Of a DNA stretch of 64,000 bases, positions 61,551 through 64,000 are shown piece after piece. The DNA comes from Gonocerus acuteangulatus. Its lineage: Eukaryota; Arthropoda; Insecta; Hemiptera; Coreidae. The stretch lies in the NCBI GenBank assembly GCA_946811695.1, contig OX328123.1, positions 38,784,054-38,848,053 of the forward strand. Reading direction: 5' to 3'. How positions within the stretch are numbered: position 1 is the stretch's first letter; each line of letters starts with the position of its first letter. A model generated the notes under the pieces. The model saw only the letters and a program-made list of their open reading frames with translations, was not told the DNA's origin and did no database searches. Made by a program: the position numbers and the translations under genes.

Positions 61551-63097
61551 CCTTCTCGACTTGATGATTATGAAATTACAGCCAATTTCTGTGACGTTGA
61601 AGACATAATTTTTGAAGATGCTTTTGCTGATACTAACTGGAGGAAAGCTATGGAAGAAGAAATGGACGCTCTAATGGATAACAAGACTTGGTCCTTGGTG
61701 GGCTACCAGATAATAAGAAACCTCTTACTTGCAAATGGGTATACAGGAAGAAAACCACTGATAAAGGTGAGAAAGAAAAGGCTCGATTAGTTGTCAGGGG
61801 CTTTGAACAGAAGCCAGGGGTTGACTTCAAAGAAACTTTTAGTCCTGTTGCTAGTTATATTAGTATCCGTCTGATATTGGCTATTGCTGCAAAAGAAAAC
61901 TTAAATGTTTTTCAATTTGATGTAAAAACTGCTTTTTTGAATGGGGACTTATCAGAGGAACTCTACATGGAACAGCCTGAGGGTTTTCATGATGGTACTG
62001 CCCGAGTTTGTAAATTATTAAAAAGTCTATATGGACTTAAACAAGCTCCGAAAAATTGGAACATTAAATTTACTAGTTTTCTAAAAGAAGAAGGGCTCAG
62101 CTCTCTTGAAGCAGATCCCTGTGTGTTTGTTAAATTTAATCCAAATTTACTAATTGTGACATTATATGTAGATGATGGTTTGATTGTGGGTGCTTCAAAA
62201 TCTGAAAATGATTATTTACTAATAAAATTAAATAAAAAATTTAAAGTCACATATGGGTTAGCAAAAATATATTTAGGTATAAACATTAAAATTGAAAATA
62301 ATAATATTATATTAAATCAGATTAGTTATATTGATAAAGTACTTGCTAAATTTAAAATGAAGGATTGTATTCCTGTTAAAACTCCTATGATTCCTAATTA
62401 TGATGATACTGCAACTGACAGTGCAGTGAACAAACCTTTTAGGGAAGCTATTGGTAGTCTTTTGTATCTATCAAATGTAACTAGGCCCGACATAGCTTAT
62501 TCTGTAAATTACCTAAGTAGATTCATGGAAAAACCACTAATTAAACATTGGAATCAGTTAAAAAGAATCTTTAGATATTTGAAAGGTACTAGGAATTTAG
62601 GGTTGTCTTATTGTAAGAATGGTGATTTGGAAGTTTTCACTGATGCAGATTTTGCAGGAGAAAGGGAAACCAGTAAGTCTACAAGTGGTTATGTAGTAAT
62701 GTTATCAGGAGCTGCTGTAGCTTGGGGTTCTAGAAGGCAAAGCCAGATAGCTCTGTCTACTGCTGACTCAGAGTTTGTTTCGGCTTGTGAAGGTATTAAA
62801 GAAACATTGTGGATTAATCATATGCTTTTAGAACTTAAGATGTGTCATAACTCAACACCATTGTATGTTGATAACAAGAGTGCTATTCACATAATTAACA
62901 GAGATAATGGGAAAATATTGAACCGTACTAAACATGTTAGAGTTAAGTATCATTATGTAATTGATAATATAGTAAATAATTTTTCATTACAACATGTATC
63001 TTCGGATCAACAAATTGCTGATATATTCACAAAGCCTCTTGTGCAAGTAAAATATGTTAAATTTAGAGAAATGTTAGGACTAAACCATTTGTGTTGA
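61551..63097 (+). pseudogene. copia reverse transcriptase and RNase H
   Basis: 61551-61690 encodes NWRKAMEEEMDALMDNKTWS, then a frameshift near 61690. From there the frame stays open to 63097: FQFDVKTAFLNGDL (motif A), YMEQPEGF, the catalytic LYVDDGLIVG, then RNase H (VFTDADFAGERETSKSTSGY, SQIALSTADSEFVSACEGIK, YVDNKSAIHI). The RT/RNase H part looks intact; only the junction is broken. Confidence 0.93.
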
Positions 63098-63152
63098 GAA
63101 ATATGTATGTATGTACTATTTTTTTTGTTTTTGTGTGTATTATTTAATTGTG

Positions 63153-63184
<32 letters not shown>

Positions 63185-63221
63185 TTCTATCAGTTTTGTA
63201 TCTTTGATAGGAATAATATTT

Positions 63222-63230
63222 AAGGAGGAG
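63222..63230 (+). other. Polypurine tract of copia element
   Basis: AAGGAGGAG directly before the 3' LTR. Confidence 0.8.
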
Positions 63231-63418
63231 TGTTGAATGTAAATATTATTTATATTTCTGTGTGTATCGATACTATATTGCTAGGTGTGGTCAGGCGCTC
63301 CCCACCCCTTTTTCTTACCTGTAAGCTCCCTACTAGTGCAGTGTCCTGAACCATACGTGATCTGTATTCATCTGCATAATAAAGTGCTTATTCCTATAAA
63401 TACTTACCTTTTTTAACA
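63231..63418 (+). repeat. 3' LTR of copia element
   Basis: Same 188 bases as the 5' LTR with one difference, at 63372. Confidence 0.95.
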
Positions 63419-63993
63419 TTCCCACTTTATGAAATTATTTATATAAATCATAGTCTTTGAACTTCTAGTACTTCTCTCTTGCAAAAGCTCTGGTCCACTC
63501 AATTCTTCATTACACTTTATAGACTGCTCTTCCTGGTTGTTCTCTGTTAGATTCTTCTGGCTGAATTTTTTGAAGGAAAGACGGATGATCCGTTTTTCCT
63601 GTCTGACCAACACCGTATCCCCCTCTTCGAGTCTATGATCTCTGACATGTCTTCTCTGGTCTGCATATTCTTTCATTTTCTCGCGATTAGTCTCTTCATT
63701 TTTGATTAATTTTTCATCGATCTCATCGTCTAAAATGTTGTCTGGAATGCCTGGAAGATCAGACCTGAAGTTATTCCCCAGAAGAGCTTTGGCGGGAGCG
63801 ATGCGAGTAGAGCTATACGGTGTATCCCGATACTGCAGCAAATATTCGGGTAAGGCCTCTTCCCAATTACAACCCTCGATTTCGGCCGATCGAATGGTTT
63901 TATTTAAATTGAACATGAAGTTTTCGGCCCTGCCATTAGCTTCAGGCCAATGGCTTGTAACTCGGTGGTTTTATTCCAAGATTGATGCAAAGT
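63419..63993 (-). pseudogene. Ty3/gypsy integrase C-terminal region
   Basis: Minus strand: HRVTSHWPEANGRAENF (the Glu after NGRA is the catalytic Glu of the integrase core), WEEALPEYLLQYRDTPYSST, APAKALLGNNFRSDLPG, then the C-terminal DQRRHVRDHRLEEGDTVLVR barrel-like segment. A one-base shift near 63973 separates it from GIK upstream. The ORF runs to the copia insertion at 63419 and originally continued to the LTR at 58961. The rest of the element is beyond the window. Confidence 0.88.
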
Positions 63994-64000
63994 CTTTCAA

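Larger units (their letters stand above)
58970..63418 (+). mobile_element. Ty1/copia LTR retrotransposon, complete but decayed ORF
   Basis: 188-base LTRs at both ends (TGTTGAATG...TTTTAACA), TTCCC duplicated at 58965-58969 and 63419-63423, a primer site after the 5' LTR and a purine tract before the 3' LTR. Domain order gag, protease, integrase, RT, RNase H (integrase before RT) is the copia order. The LTRs differ at a single base (59111 T against 63372 C), so insertion is recent. Inserted in the opposite strand of a gypsy element. Confidence 0.96.

Overview
The window is AT-rich animal nuclear DNA, most likely from an arthropod. Genes are split by introns of 0.1 to 4 kb with GT-AG junctions. 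Rpn6 reads close to the insect form. The repeats include tRNA-headed SINEs, mariner/Tc1, pogo, PIF/Harbinger-like, Helitron and Helentron-like elements, and Ty1/copia and Ty3/gypsy retrotransposons. The species cannot be named from sequence alone. Two host genes are clear, both on the + strand; almost everything else recognisable is transposon-derived.

Layout. 1-28533 holds no exon I can recognise. It contains three families of tRNA-headed SINE (called A, B and C here), a palindromic repeat family with a hammerhead-like core, and several copies of a Helentron/DINE-1-like non-autonomous element (4.99-7.21 kb, 21.23-22.39 kb, 24.11-24.90 kb). 28534-42641 holds the last seven visible coding exons of a HECW (NEDL) type HECT ubiquitin ligase. 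They encode about 427 residues, including the whole HECT domain with its catalytic Cys. The introns carry a pogo element, a Helitron, a PIF-like MITE inside a SINE, an antisense LINE, a 5S rRNA fragment and a long-inverted-repeat element. 42642-50300 is 3' flank and repeats. 50364-51617 is an intact single-exon PSMD11/Rpn6 gene with a TISU-like start context. 53.4-56.8 kb is microsatellite DNA with a decayed Tc1-like element split by a mariner. 58826-64000 is a Ty3/gypsy remnant (minus strand) split by a complete copia element (plus strand) with nearly identical LTRs but a broken ORF.

The two host genes are in the same broad pathway: HECW is an E3 ligase and Rpn6 is a scaffold subunit of the 19S proteasome lid. 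They are about 7.7 kb apart with independent signals, so I read this as coincidence. The most interesting material is the layered transposon record: insertions inside insertions, many with exact target-site duplications, plus the palindromic hammerhead-like family and a sequence domain shared between two otherwise different SINE families.
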